NCBI GenBank assembly: GCA_017656425.1
Contig: JACDNV010000004.1
Location: 62,001 to 126,000 of the forward strand
From: Candidatus Neomarinimicrobiota bacterium
GTDB lineage: Bacteria; Fidelibacterota; UBA2242; B5-G15
Direction: 5' to 3'
Length of the DNA: 64,000 bases
Shown here: positions 36,026-45,406 of the stretch, one piece after another
Numbering within the stretch: the first letter of the stretch is position 1
Layout of the letters: each line of letters starts with the position of its first letter
Notes under the pieces: generated by a model
What the model saw: only the letters and a program-made list of their open reading frames with translations
Told to the model about the DNA's origin: nothing
Database searches by the model: none
Translations under genes and position numbers: made by a program

Positions 36026-39000
36026 TTAAAATTCATATTTAATTCCAAAATCGATAGTTCTACCGTAATATCTCTCATATATTGGTAGTTCCTTAAACTT
36101 TATAACATTTTTCTCATACTCGTTGTTTAAATTATTGAAATTAAGGTAAAACTCCATACCCTTAATAGGAAGTTTCTGTCTTAAAGAAAGGTCATGTCTA
36201 AAAAAGTCGGATGAATAACCTCTCAAATCTTCGTACCAATTGGTGTTAGTAAATATGTTTGATTTATACCTAAAAGTCCATCTTACTGAGAATCCTTTGT
36301 AATCAAACCCAGCTGTCAAATTTAGAATATGGTCGGGTTGATAGACCATTCTTTCAGCATAAGTAGTATCCGCATTCCTATAAATTGGCATAAAATTCTC
36401 GTCATAGTCTATTATTACTCTGTTTCGGAAGTACTTTGTCTCTGAGAAATTCCTTGTATAGTTAATATTTAAGACCAAACCTTTTAATATCCCCGGCAGA
36501 TACCAGAAATTTGACATCCACTGAAACTCTATTCCGTAATCAATGGCTTTATATTTATTATTCTTCGCAAAGGTTACCGTTCTTCCTATGGTCTTACTAT
36601 CTAATCCTTCAAAAAAGTCAAGCTCTTCCTTAGTTACAACCCAGTTACCTGCATAATAAATCATATCTCTTATTGTTTTGTAAAATAAAGAGGTTGAAAA
36701 TAGTCCTACTTTGTTTGAAACAACAGCGAATTCAACATCATAATTTCTTGCCTTTTCTGGTTGAAGATTAAAATTATGCCAAACAATAGGCCCGCTAATA
36801 GGATTGGTTATCAGTACAGTTGGAACAATATCACTATAGTTTGGACGTTGCAAAGTATGGGTATATCCAAATTTTACATTTAGCCACTTCTTTGGTTTAT
36901 ATACAAAATGAATCATGGGAAGAAAAAAACTATTTTCTCTTTCTTTTTTTACTTTATACCATTTATTGAAGGGCAACCATGCAGCTGTTAGGTCTCTGGC
37001 ATCTCCCCTATAACCCGTATAGATTGTTTTGTTTCTCTCATATCTTATACCAGGTATAAAAGTAAAGGGACCATATCCCACGGTCATCATTAAATACCCT
37101 GCATAGTAAATTTCTTTTCCATCATAATCATAAATAATACTCTCCTGCTGGTTATCATAATAACTAATTGAATCATCCTGATCAGCAATTATATGGTCAT
37201 TAAGTTCTTTAATCTTATCAAGATCAAGTGAGCAATCGATCATAAATTTATCATCAAGAATACTGATGTTTTTATATTCTTTATCATACAAATCATACGC
37301 TAAAATGTAGCTCGAGCCTGCCCCCAGATTCCAATAACTCATGTTTTTAGCACACCAGAAGGTAGATAGTTTATTACCTTTTTTTAAATCCTCCTCTCCA
37401 AATAAATAAAAATACATGTCTCTGTTAATTAAATCTTGATTTAACTGCCCACTCAACATAGCGTATAATACATCCTGGTCATAGCTACGAACGGTATTCT
37501 TATACATCCCACCCCATTTTAGATCAAGTTTGAACATAGAGGTACTTAGAATATCTTTATAAAGGAAATCTATCTTAGAAACTGCATGGTAACCATCCGA
37601 ACTAAATTTTCTATGATACAAATCTCCTAACTTTCGATCAACACCAATATATTTTTCTACTCTATCTTTATAAGTATAGGTTAAAGTATCTAAAATCATA
37701 ACGCTCTGCACATCATAGGGATGGAGGTTTTCCCTTGTATTGATATTAGATGGAAATGATCTATTATCGACATCTACAGCCCAAGCATATAATTGTTCTG
37801 GAGTAGAATTCTGAGAATAAGAATAACCAACAGAGGCATCTAACTCCATTTTTCCAATAACTTTTTTTACATCAACAGAATTTGTTATTACACTCAAACA
37901 ATTATTTTCAGATAGTACACTGACCGGTGTATTACGCCATTGCAAACTAAAATTCATAGCGCGCTCATCTATACCTGTTTTTTTAAGACTTAAAAAAGTA
38001 TTGGTTTTTATCTTAGTTGTAATCCCATTGTAATCTAATACCAGAGTAGCGTTATACCTCTTTATATTTCTTTTAACATCTCTAACCATTACCAAATCTG
38101 TTAAAACAGGACCATCTTCTCTTTCTTTTGAATATACATTATTACCCATTTCCTCTGAGCTTGCATCTTTTCTCTCTGTATCCAGCTGTAAAAATATTCC
38201 AACTTTATTATTAAAAAACCTTCGGCTACCACTGAGGATAACCTTATAATTCTTTAAATTATTTGTCAGATCATTATACCCACCCTGTACAATGATATTA
38301 AATTGTGGAACTTCAGGAGCTTCTCTTATAACAAAATTAACAACCCCACCTGTGGCATCCGCTTCTTTGTCCGCTGTCAATGATTTGAAAAGCTCAATTC
38401 CAGATAGCATATATTGAGAAATCATACTTAAATCTGTACTTCTATCATAAGAATCAGTTGGACTCATTGTTATACCGTTTATCTGTACCTTAGTGTATTT
38501 AGGAGCAAGACCTCTAATAACAAGCTTATTACCCTCGCCTCCAGATCTCTGCAATGATACACCTGGTAGTCTACCTATCGCCTCTGCAGCATTTGCCTCT
38601 GGTAACTCTTGAATTTGAGTTGATGAGATTACATTTGCTATATTTACCATTCCAATCTGTTGGTTTATTGCTTGAATCTGTCCACGTGCCTGAGCCTGTA
38701 TCACAACCTTTTCTCCTTTAACAGGACTAACCTCCATAACTATATCTAAATATCTTACTTCATTCTCTTTTATAGTAATCGATATGTTCTTTGTCTTATA
38801 TCCTATATAACTAACCATAACTTCGTAACTACCAGGCGGTATGGAGGATAATATAAACTCCCCTTTAATATTAGACGCGGTACCAATATTTAAATCCTTA
38901 ATCATAATGTTAGCACCTGGCAGTGGATTACCTTGTTCATCTACGGTTTTACCTGTCAATATTCCATATCTGGACGCATTAAGGGTACATACGATGATTG

Positions 39001-39034
39001 AAAAAATCAGTATTAAACGATGAAGTTGTATCAT
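36026..39034 (-). CDS. TonB-dependent receptor for glycan import
   Basis: From the ATG at 39034 (MIQLHRLILIF), which AAGGGG precedes, the protein has 1002 residues. After the signal peptide come a carboxypeptidase-regulatory-like domain ('YGILTGKTVDEQGNPLPGANIMIKD', 'GEFILSSIPPGSYEVMVSYIGYKT'), a plug ('ELPEANAAEAIGRLPGVSLQR', 'GNKLVIRGLAPKYTKVQING', 'MLSGIELFKSLTADKEADATGGVVNFVIREAP') and a large beta-barrel ending in Phe. The plug wording fits the subgroup used for complex glycans in Proteobacteria and FCB bacteria without a SusD partner. It is a member of the operon beginning at 54319. A start 11 codons upstream is possible but lacks a ribosome site. Confidence 0.92.
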   Translation of the reverse strand: MIQLHRLILIFSIIVCTLNASRYGILTGKTVDEQGNPLPGANIMIKDLNIGTASNIKGEFILSSIPPGSYEVMVSYIGYKTKNISITIKENEVRYLDIVMEVSPVKGEKVVIQAQARGQIQAINQQIGMVNIANVISSTQIQELPEANAAEAIGRLPGVSLQRSGGEGNKLVIRGLAPKYTKVQINGITMSPTDSYDRSTDLSMISQYMLSGIELFKSLTADKEADATGGVVNFVIREAPEVPQFNIIVQGGYNDLTNNLKNYKVILSGSRRFFNNKVGIFLQLDTERKDASSEEMGNNVYSKEREDGPVLTDLVMVRDVKRNIKRYNATLVLDYNGITTKIKTNTFLSLKKTGIDERAMNFSLQWRNTPVSVLSENNCLSVITNSVDVKKVIGKMELDASVGYSYSQNSTPEQLYAWAVDVDNRSFPSNINTRENLHPYDVQSVMILDTLTYTYKDRVEKYIGVDRKLGDLYHRKFSSDGYHAVSKIDFLYKDILSTSMFKLDLKWGGMYKNTVRSYDQDVLYAMLSGQLNQDLINRDMYFYLFGEEDLKKGNKLSTFWCAKNMSYWNLGAGSSYILAYDLYDKEYKNISILDDKFMIDCSLDLDKIKELNDHIIADQDDSISYYDNQQESIIYDYDGKEIYYAGYLMMTVGYGPFTFIPGIRYERNKTIYTGYRGDARDLTAAWLPFNKWYKVKKERENSFFLPMIHFVYKPKKWLNVKFGYTHTLQRPNYSDIVPTVLITNPISGPIVWHNFNLQPEKARNYDVEFAVVSNKVGLFSTSLFYKTIRDMIYYAGNWVVTKEELDFFEGLDSKTIGRTVTFAKNNKYKAIDYGIEFQWMSNFWYLPGILKGLVLNINYTRNFSETKYFRNRVIIDYDENFMPIYRNADTTYAERMVYQPDHILNLTAGFDYKGFSVRWTFRYKSNIFTNTNWYEDLRGYSSDFFRHDLSLRQKLPIKGMEFYLNFNNLNNEYEKNVIKFKELPIYERYYGRTIDFGIKYEF

Positions 39035-39183
39035 TTTTTCTGCCCCTTTTGTTAAATAATCATTCACAATGTATCATTTAATAACAAAATGGTACGACCT
39101 GACTGAGTTTAACTTTACAAAAGTTGCTAAATAAAAATAATAATCCCTGATTACCTTTATAAAACTACCTTTACAATAAATTA

Positions 39184-39720
39184 TTAAAAAACAACTTCGT
39201 CTGTCCCGAATTCAATAAATTCCCCGTTAATGGAATCGTTATCACCTATCGCCCAAATAACTTTATTAGACTTTTTTGGATCTATGCTATAATCAAACTG
39301 ATCTTGAGTGTTCAGTTTCCTTGAAAATTCAATGATGGTAAAATTATTCCATTCCCTGCCTTTGAACTCTATTATATCGTTACTACCACCTAAAATGACA
39401 TCTGGAATCTGCTTTTCTTCACCACTAAGTTTAAATCCATCATTTAAATAAACCATACTCTCCTTAACGTACCCAATTATAAAATCTGCTTCTGAACCAT
39501 CAGTATTTACAGGGAACCCCAATGCAACACAGCCTTTTGTCCTTGCCATAATTTCAAAATAAATTGTATCATTAGATATATTCCAGTAAAGATAATAATT
39601 ATCTGAAAGCTTCTTCTCGCTTTTACGCTTTAAAAATGTAGGTTCTTCAGCACCACATTTTATAAGAATAATCCAAACTAATACAGTAACTAATATTTTA
39701 ATATGCAAAAACTTCAACAC
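39184..39720 (-). CDS. Lipoprotein with a single DOMON domain
   Basis: The 178 residues begin with a lipoprotein signal ('VLVWIILIKCG'). The rest is one DOMON beta-sandwich: 'YYLYWNISNDTIYFEIMARTKGCVALGFP', 'EADFIIGYVKESMVYLNDGF', 'WNNFTIIEFSRKLNTQDQFDYSI' and 'KVIWAIGDND'. DOMON domains bind haem or sugars, for example in cellobiose dehydrogenase and dopamine beta-hydroxylase. Met and His haem ligands are not obvious here, so sugar binding seems more likely in this context. It lies between a GH5 gene and a TonB receptor gene, with about 116 bases before the latter. Confidence 0.78.
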   Translation of the reverse strand: MLKFLHIKILVTVLVWIILIKCGAEEPTFLKRKSEKKLSDNYYLYWNISNDTIYFEIMARTKGCVALGFPVNTDGSEADFIIGYVKESMVYLNDGFKLSGEEKQIPDVILGGSNDIIEFKGREWNNFTIIEFSRKLNTQDQFDYSIDPKKSNKVIWAIGDNDSINGEFIEFGTDEVVF

Positions 39721-39760
39721 TTTAATCCTAGATGTATTGAAATATTAATAAAGTGATTGA

Positions 39761-41773
39761 TCATCTTAATAACAACATCTTTTTTATATCCTGTACCCCG
39801 TTACAGATAATCTTATAAAAATAAACACCCGAGGGAACAGCCCTCCCAAAATTGTCTCTGCCATTCCAACGCAAAAAACTTAACCCACAATCCATTTCCC
39901 CATCATATAAATGGTTGATAATTTTCCCATCAAGTGAATAAATGACTACTTTTACTTTCTTTTTATCATTCAACACAATTGGTATATTAGTTACACTGTT
40001 AAATGGGTTGGGGAAATTCCTGTTCAAGAAAATCCCATCTTCAATATTTTGATAGATGTTTGAATGGATAAGTTCAAATTTTAAATATTCAAGGTTAAAA
40101 CCACCTTTAACAAATAAAACTTTTAGCTCATATTGGCCTTCATCCAAATGAATACTATCAATAGTGATATCTCTCCATGCTTTCCACCCTCCAGTATTTT
40201 CAACCATTATATTAGAAGCAATCGGATTATCATCTAAATAAATATTCATTATGCCTGTATTGTTTGGGGATGCAACCCTTAATTTAAGACTGTATATACC
40301 AGATGTCACTATATCAATTGTGTATTTCAGCCATTCATTATCTTCAATCCATCCAACATTGTATTTTATACCATTTTCATCTTCAGATACCTCGATATCG
40401 ACACCATCATTTCTAAATTCTCCACCACTATTCCATGCTACCCAATTTGGATAAGTTATCATTTGATAGTTTTTGTCACCATAGGCTATCCCATTCTGCC
40501 CCAGATCATAAAACACTGCAGGTATCAATCCAGGAACCCTTAAGTCAGCAAAAGGCTTATTTGTTTTTTTAAAATCCTTATCCAATAAAGCCGATACCAC
40601 ATCTTTTCGAAACTCACAGCTATCCATATCAAATTTTTTCGCTAAGGTAAAAAGTGCATTTTTAGCAAATTCTAAGGAAGGTTTTGAAGCATTCCCATTC
40701 CAGTAATCTATAATTCTTTGATAATCATCGGTCAATTTAACAGAGTAAATAACAGATGTAGCATCGATTTTCTTATAAGTCCACCAGTTCCAGCTAATAC
40801 TGTTTTTCTCTGCAATACTGATTACCTCAGAGAACCAGTGATTGGAATTTTCACCGAACTCGCCAAGCCATAACGGTCTAAGATATTTTCTTCGCATTTC
40901 TATATATTGGTTAATGGTATTTGCGGCAGGATCACTCCAGTATTTATGGAACGCATAAGCCATATTTACATCAAATGGAACTTCAAGATTAGAAAAATCT
41001 GTAGCATACCAATTACCTTCTATAAATAATAGATGATTATCTCCGTTGCTTCTTATTTCATCTTTTATCTTTATGTATAAATTTCTCAATTCCGTTGTTG
41101 AAATACCCTGTGGTAAGACGGGTTCATTTAATAAGTCATATCCCGCTATCACTTTTTCGTTTTTATATCTTTCTGAAATAAAATCCCAAAAATCAATTGT
41201 TTTTTTCTTATTCTCTTCATATAACCATAATTCAGCTCTGCCTGGACTATCACTTATATTTCCATCATTTTGACCACCTGGAGCACAATGCAAATCCAGA
41301 ATTAAATACAAACCATATTTTTTGCACCAAGTCAATAATGAATCAAGAATATGAATTCCTTCACTTTCGTAGCTAAATGATAAATTAGCATCCATAAAAA
41401 GATCATAATGAAGGGGTATTCTTATGGAATTAAATCCAAGCTCGGATATTCTCTTCACATCTTTTTCCTGTATATAATATTTTCTATATAATATGAAGAA
41501 CTCTCTTGTATTTTCAACTCCTATCAACTCCTCTACCATTTCTCTAATGGAAGTAGGGGAACCATAACCTGGCATACGAAGCATGTATCCTTCTGGTACT
41601 AACCAACCACCCAATCCAATACCTCTAAACAGTATTTCATTCCCTGATGTATCCAAAAATACAAATCCAGCTGCTTTTACATAATCAGATGAAAACAAAT
41701 TTACTATCGTCGTATTAATAACTAAGACAAGTATTAATAATTTTAACCTAGAACTACCTCTTAACATTATCAT
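39761..41773 (-). CDS. Secreted GH5 glucanase with CBM6-like and sorting domains
   Basis: The 670 residues show a signal peptide (about 10-28), then a GH5 barrel (about 30-400) with 'FLDTSGNEILFRGIGLGGWLVPEGYM', acid/base Glu217 in 'GYDLLNEPVLP' and nucleophile Glu305 in 'PLWLGEFGEN'. A CBM6-like sandwich (about 420-570) has 'VPGLIPAVFYDLGQNGIAYGD' and 'VGWIEDNEWLKYTIDIVTSGIYSLKLRVAS', the typical CBM6 core. The sorting domain starts at 'LNRNFPNPFNSVTNIPIVL'. It is a paralogue of the GH5 at 26698 but carries different binding and sorting modules, so this one is surface-exported. It lies 15 bases after the permuted GH16 gene in the main operon. Confidence 0.93.
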   Translation of the reverse strand: MIMLRGSSRLKLLILVLVINTTIVNLFSSDYVKAAGFVFLDTSGNEILFRGIGLGGWLVPEGYMLRMPGYGSPTSIREMVEELIGVENTREFFILYRKYYIQEKDVKRISELGFNSIRIPLHYDLFMDANLSFSYESEGIHILDSLLTWCKKYGLYLILDLHCAPGGQNDGNISDSPGRAELWLYEENKKKTIDFWDFISERYKNEKVIAGYDLLNEPVLPQGISTTELRNLYIKIKDEIRSNGDNHLLFIEGNWYATDFSNLEVPFDVNMAYAFHKYWSDPAANTINQYIEMRRKYLRPLWLGEFGENSNHWFSEVISIAEKNSISWNWWTYKKIDATSVIYSVKLTDDYQRIIDYWNGNASKPSLEFAKNALFTLAKKFDMDSCEFRKDVVSALLDKDFKKTNKPFADLRVPGLIPAVFYDLGQNGIAYGDKNYQMITYPNWVAWNSGGEFRNDGVDIEVSEDENGIKYNVGWIEDNEWLKYTIDIVTSGIYSLKLRVASPNNTGIMNIYLDDNPIASNIMVENTGGWKAWRDITIDSIHLDEGQYELKVLFVKGGFNLEYLKFELIHSNIYQNIEDGIFLNRNFPNPFNSVTNIPIVLNDKKKVKVVIYSLDGKIINHLYDGEMDCGLSFLRWNGRDNFGRAVPSGVYFYKIICNGVQDIKKMLLLR

Positions 41774-41788
41774 ACCATTTAATATTTA

Positions 41789-42847
41789 CTACTTTAAATA
41801 AGTTACCTTTTTCTTAACTATACCATTATTTGACTTAACCCTTATCATATATACCCCGGAATTTAATCTCTTACCAAATCTGTCTTTGCCATCGAAACGA
41901 AGAATATACTCACCGGAGCACAAATAGTTATTATACATTTTATTAACTATCCTTCCATATAGATCAAATATCGAAATCTCAAAATTACCTCCAGATTTCA
42001 CTCCAACTGCTATATTTAAACTTTCATTAAATGGATTGGGATATACATTTAATAATTCAAATTCAATTTCTTTTATATTGCTTTCTTTTATCCTGTTATA
42101 TCCAACATCTTCGGATGTCGTCAGGCATAATATCATATAACCATCTTTAAATACTACGTTCTCAGGTATGAAATCACAATTATTACCATAAAATGTATGT
42201 GTAGCTTTCTGCCATCTATCACTATCGAAATAATCAAAGTCATCTTTCCATTTGAATTTAAAATTTTTCCCCATTCCATAGTCACCATTTTCGGGATCAT
42301 ACTCATAATATTTAACCCAATCATATACGGCGTACTTAGGCAAAATCGAATCATCAAATTGACCAACCCAATTCTTATCTGTAGACTGCCATAAATTCAT
42401 CATTATCTTCTGAGGTTTATTTAATTCCGCTATATGTTGACCTACTTGTATGTGCTTAGATATATCATCTATATACCATGCAACATAATTAGGCATCCAT
42501 TCGATTGCATATATGTGAAAATCTTCGCTCGGATCAAAGTTCACTGTAACCAATTCAACATGGTTTATTCTTCCAGGTGTTATTGTATTGAACTGGACTT
42601 TATTATTATATTTCCCCAGAATTTCAATATCAATTTCATTCCAATCCATTTCATCTTTTACATTATCGTGATATGTGAAAAATGACGAGACTATGCCTGA
42701 CCCAGATGCAGATTTAAATCGGACTTCAAATCTACCATATAGAAAGGACTCTTTTGTTCTTAACTCTCCACCTTTGTAAGGCTTAGGGTATACTAAAGAT
42801 ATACACACAAGACACAGTGTAAACTTAATTTGCCATTTTCTTCCCAT
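41789..42847 (-). CDS. Circularly permuted GH16 lichenase-type beta-glucanase with sorting domain
   Basis: The 352 residues start with a signal peptide. The mature protein opens in mid-fold at 'PYKGGELRTKESFLYGRFEVRFK' and carries catalytic Glu71-Ile-Asp73-Ile-Glu75 ('WNEIDIEILG'). It continues to 'AVYDWVKYYEYDPENG' (about 174-188), where ordinary lichenases end, and then to 'FKWKDDFDYFDSDRWQKA' and 'GNNCDFIPENVVFKDGYMIL' (about 197-240), which ordinary lichenases have at their N-terminus. Its order is therefore permuted, as known for the Fibrobacter succinogenes 1,3-1,4-beta-glucanase. The short EIDIE motif without the extra Met fits lichenases. A sorting domain follows ('YPNPFNESLNIAVG'). 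It overlaps the upstream gene by 23 bases; AGGTTGGATT precedes the ATG. Confidence 0.93.
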   Translation of the reverse strand: MGRKWQIKFTLCLVCISLVYPKPYKGGELRTKESFLYGRFEVRFKSASGSGIVSSFFTYHDNVKDEMDWNEIDIEILGKYNNKVQFNTITPGRINHVELVTVNFDPSEDFHIYAIEWMPNYVAWYIDDISKHIQVGQHIAELNKPQKIMMNLWQSTDKNWVGQFDDSILPKYAVYDWVKYYEYDPENGDYGMGKNFKFKWKDDFDYFDSDRWQKATHTFYGNNCDFIPENVVFKDGYMILCLTTSEDVGYNRIKESNIKEIEFELLNVYPNPFNESLNIAVGVKSGGNFEISIFDLYGRIVNKMYNNYLCSGEYILRFDGKDRFGKRLNSGVYMIRVKSNNGIVKKKVTYLK

Positions 42848-44330
42848 AATCCAACCTATTATAAGTTGTTAATACTGGAAAGTTAGGAACTACCACAGGA
42901 TATGGAAGTCCTGTTTGTAATACTGACATATCAACTCTAGTAAGCTTTATATTTTCCAGTATATAGGTATTTATCTCTATTTCATTTTCATACTTTTTAA
43001 TCAAACTTAAAAAATAGGGATTAAGAACAGTATCAATTATTGAAATGTAATCCTGTTTAAAATCATCTAACAAATTCTTCTTATTTAAAATTCTATTTCT
43101 TTGATCTATAGCTAGCAGATTGTCTTTCCACATTTGAACGTTGTGATTCACACTTTCTATCCTGTCATATCCTCGTCTATATGCATCTTGAGTTATGTAA
43201 TAATCTCTGACTAGATCTACAATTGCATATTTTAGCTGTTCTAAATATTCTGAGTTTTTAAATCTTCTTTTTCTAAAAACTAAGGGATGCTTTTCAAGTA
43301 GCTCTTTAAATTCCTTCACAGTCCATGCCCTGTTATCGATATTAAATAATGGTTCATCTATAATGTCGTCAAACAGACCTTGTATACTGTCCGGTGCCGC
43401 CTTAACTTCCAAATCCCACAGTGCTCTATTTAGCTCACTTTTTTTATCTATATTTAGATATAAATCGGACACTCTCTGGGCTATTGTAAGAAATATGTCC
43501 CTATTAAATTCAATTCTTTTCCCTTGCATTATTCTTTTAACTATCTGGCTATAATGTTTATCTGCTTTATATAACTTAAGGAACCTTTCAACTTCCTGCA
43601 TATGAGCCGCTCTTGATCTTTCATCAATAGGAATAGTAGTAGTCCAGCCCATAACTCTAAATATTATGAAGCTTCTGTAGGAAATTCTTATAGGTCCAAT
43701 AATTTCACCCTTGTTATATTTTCTTGAATAAATTTTAAAAATTACATCTGGATCAGTTACCATGTTCAATTCTAATTCCATATATGGGATGGAATCACCT
43801 CTTAGATGATCATAAAATACTCTTTCAAAAATTTCATTATTTATAGTGCCATACCCAATCAATTCATTGAAAACAGCAGTATCCGTAAATGTATAATAGT
43901 TCAACTTATATTTTCTTAAACTATTTTCGTAAAAATCGTTTAATTCTTCTTTAGTGAGTTTAATTCTACTATAGGATAAAAGATAATAGTGCCATTGCCT
44001 CATTGCCTGCTCTTTCCTGCCTGTCAAATAATTATTAAAATTTGAGTTGGTTAAGAGTGGTGATTTACTCTTCTCTGCCTCAATGGCATACAACTTTTCG
44101 GCAATCAAAGTATTCAATATTATTTTTTTATGTATATAATAGTCTCCCCTACAATACGCAGGGCGAGGAGTATACTCTGCACGTCTTATGAATTCATTCT
44201 TAGTAATGACCCTGTTACCAATCCTGGCTATTATTGAATCCTGACTTATTTCAGGAAATTTTTTACTACAACAAGTTGTAATGACACCAATTACAAATAA
44301 AGTAGAGACAACAATTTTTCTTATAATCAT
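42825..44330 (-). CDS. Periplasmic SurA/PpiC-like chaperone, probable lipoprotein
   Basis: The 501 residues start with a signal ending in two Cys (ITTCCSKK), so lipidation is likely. The opening 'DSIIARIGNRVITKNEFIRRAEYT' is the SurA_N/foldase pattern. The rest is helical with a possible degenerate PPIase-like segment (about 150-240: 'SIPYMELELN', 'YNKGEIIGPIRISYRSFIIFRVMGWTT', the latter matching the C-terminal strand of parvulin domains). SurA-like proteins escort outer-membrane beta-barrels through the periplasm. Encoding one inside an operon of TonB receptors, a PorV-like barrel and type-IX-type cargo suggests a dedicated folding helper. No catalytic residues can be confirmed. Confidence 0.7.
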   Translation of the reverse strand: MIIRKIVVSTLFVIGVITTCCSKKFPEISQDSIIARIGNRVITKNEFIRRAEYTPRPAYCRGDYYIHKKIILNTLIAEKLYAIEAEKSKSPLLTNSNFNNYLTGRKEQAMRQWHYYLLSYSRIKLTKEELNDFYENSLRKYKLNYYTFTDTAVFNELIGYGTINNEIFERVFYDHLRGDSIPYMELELNMVTDPDVIFKIYSRKYNKGEIIGPIRISYRSFIIFRVMGWTTTIPIDERSRAAHMQEVERFLKLYKADKHYSQIVKRIMQGKRIEFNRDIFLTIAQRVSDLYLNIDKKSELNRALWDLEVKAAPDSIQGLFDDIIDEPLFNIDNRAWTVKEFKELLEKHPLVFRKRRFKNSEYLEQLKYAIVDLVRDYYITQDAYRRGYDRIESVNHNVQMWKDNLLAIDQRNRILNKKNLLDDFKQDYISIIDTVLNPYFLSLIKKYENEIEINTYILENIKLTRVDMSVLQTGLPYPVVVPNFPVLTTYNRLDYGKKMAN

Positions 44331-44343
44331 ATAGTATCACAGG

Positions 44344-45396
44344 TTAAAATGAAAATTTAACAGTATATACATTATATTTACCAAGAATGTTCATATCCCT
44401 ATATGCATAATCAACCAAAAGAAAAGTATTTCTGGGCATTCTTATCCTCAACCCAAAACCAGAAGTTAATCCATATACTGAATACGGCATAAATATCCCT
44501 TTATATCCTGCTCTTAAAAATATACTACCAATTCTAAATATTTTGAGTTCATATTGAGTTCCTATATTAATGTATTCAGCATTATTATTGGGATGAATAG
44601 CATCTGCTGCAATTATTAAATTATGGTAACTTGACACTATGGGTCTATATGAAATACCAATCCTGGAAATTAATGGTAATTCCCAGCTCTCAGTATCAAA
44701 TTTACCCTGCGCATCCCCGTAATTACCCGCTTCATCAGGCAAAATATCAATTGTATTCAGAAGGTCAATTCCATCATACTTCATTTTAGTTCCATAATTT
44801 GAAATACTCATTCCTATATTTAGTCCATCTTCCCTTTCCCCTGATAAACTAAAAAATCCTGTATTTACAATGGCACCCAGATCCAGAGCGACAGAATTGC
44901 CTATACAATGCCATATTTGTGATGAAATTAATTTAGCAGTAGCCCCGAAAGAAAACCAAGTAGCGAGTTTACGAGCATAAGACAAACCTATTGCATATTC
45001 ATTTGCAGTATAAACCTCTCCTGTTCCATCTTCATATTTCACGGTGGTTACGGGTATATCGCCATAATTTATCTGAGTTGCTGCAAGTGCAAAGGTACCC
45101 AATAAAGGCAAATTAACAGCGCCCGCCACAAAGATGATATCGATATCAACTAACCATGGTTGATAACAAAAGATTGCCTCTCTTCCAGTGAGAAATGCAA
45201 GCCCCGCAGGATTCCAATAAATTGAGGATACATCATTTCCTACACTAACATATGCGTCACCCATCCCCACTGCAGAGCTTGCCATACCTATCTCAAGAAA
45301 ATTAGCCGCAGTAGTACCTACACGGTGTGGTTTTTGTTGAGGCAACAACGAACAAATGAATATGAAAATTATTAAAATTGCTCTCTTTATTCTCAT
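44344..45396 (-). CDS. PorV/PorQ-like outer-membrane beta-barrel
   Basis: The 350 residues have a signal peptide, then 'GTTAANFLEIGMASSAVGMGDAYVSVGNDVSSIYWNPAGLAFL', the hallmark of the PorV/PorQ family, then an alternating beta-barrel ('GAVNLPLLGTFALAATQINYGD', 'YAIGLSYARKLATWFSFGATAKLI') that ends in 'YTVKFSF' with a C-terminal Phe. PorV shuttles type IX cargo from the translocon to the attachment complex. Several neighbours here carry sorting domains, so a local accessory of that pathway is plausible. AGGGTG lies before the ATG. It follows the 1162-residue protein gene by ten bases. Confidence 0.85.
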   Translation of the reverse strand: MRIKRAILIIFIFICSLLPQQKPHRVGTTAANFLEIGMASSAVGMGDAYVSVGNDVSSIYWNPAGLAFLTGREAIFCYQPWLVDIDIIFVAGAVNLPLLGTFALAATQINYGDIPVTTVKYEDGTGEVYTANEYAIGLSYARKLATWFSFGATAKLISSQIWHCIGNSVALDLGAIVNTGFFSLSGEREDGLNIGMSISNYGTKMKYDGIDLLNTIDILPDEAGNYGDAQGKFDTESWELPLISRIGISYRPIVSSYHNLIIAADAIHPNNNAEYINIGTQYELKIFRIGSIFLRAGYKGIFMPYSVYGLTSGFGLRIRMPRNTFLLVDYAYRDMNILGKYNVYTVKFSF

Positions 45397-45406
45397 AATT
45401 ACACCC

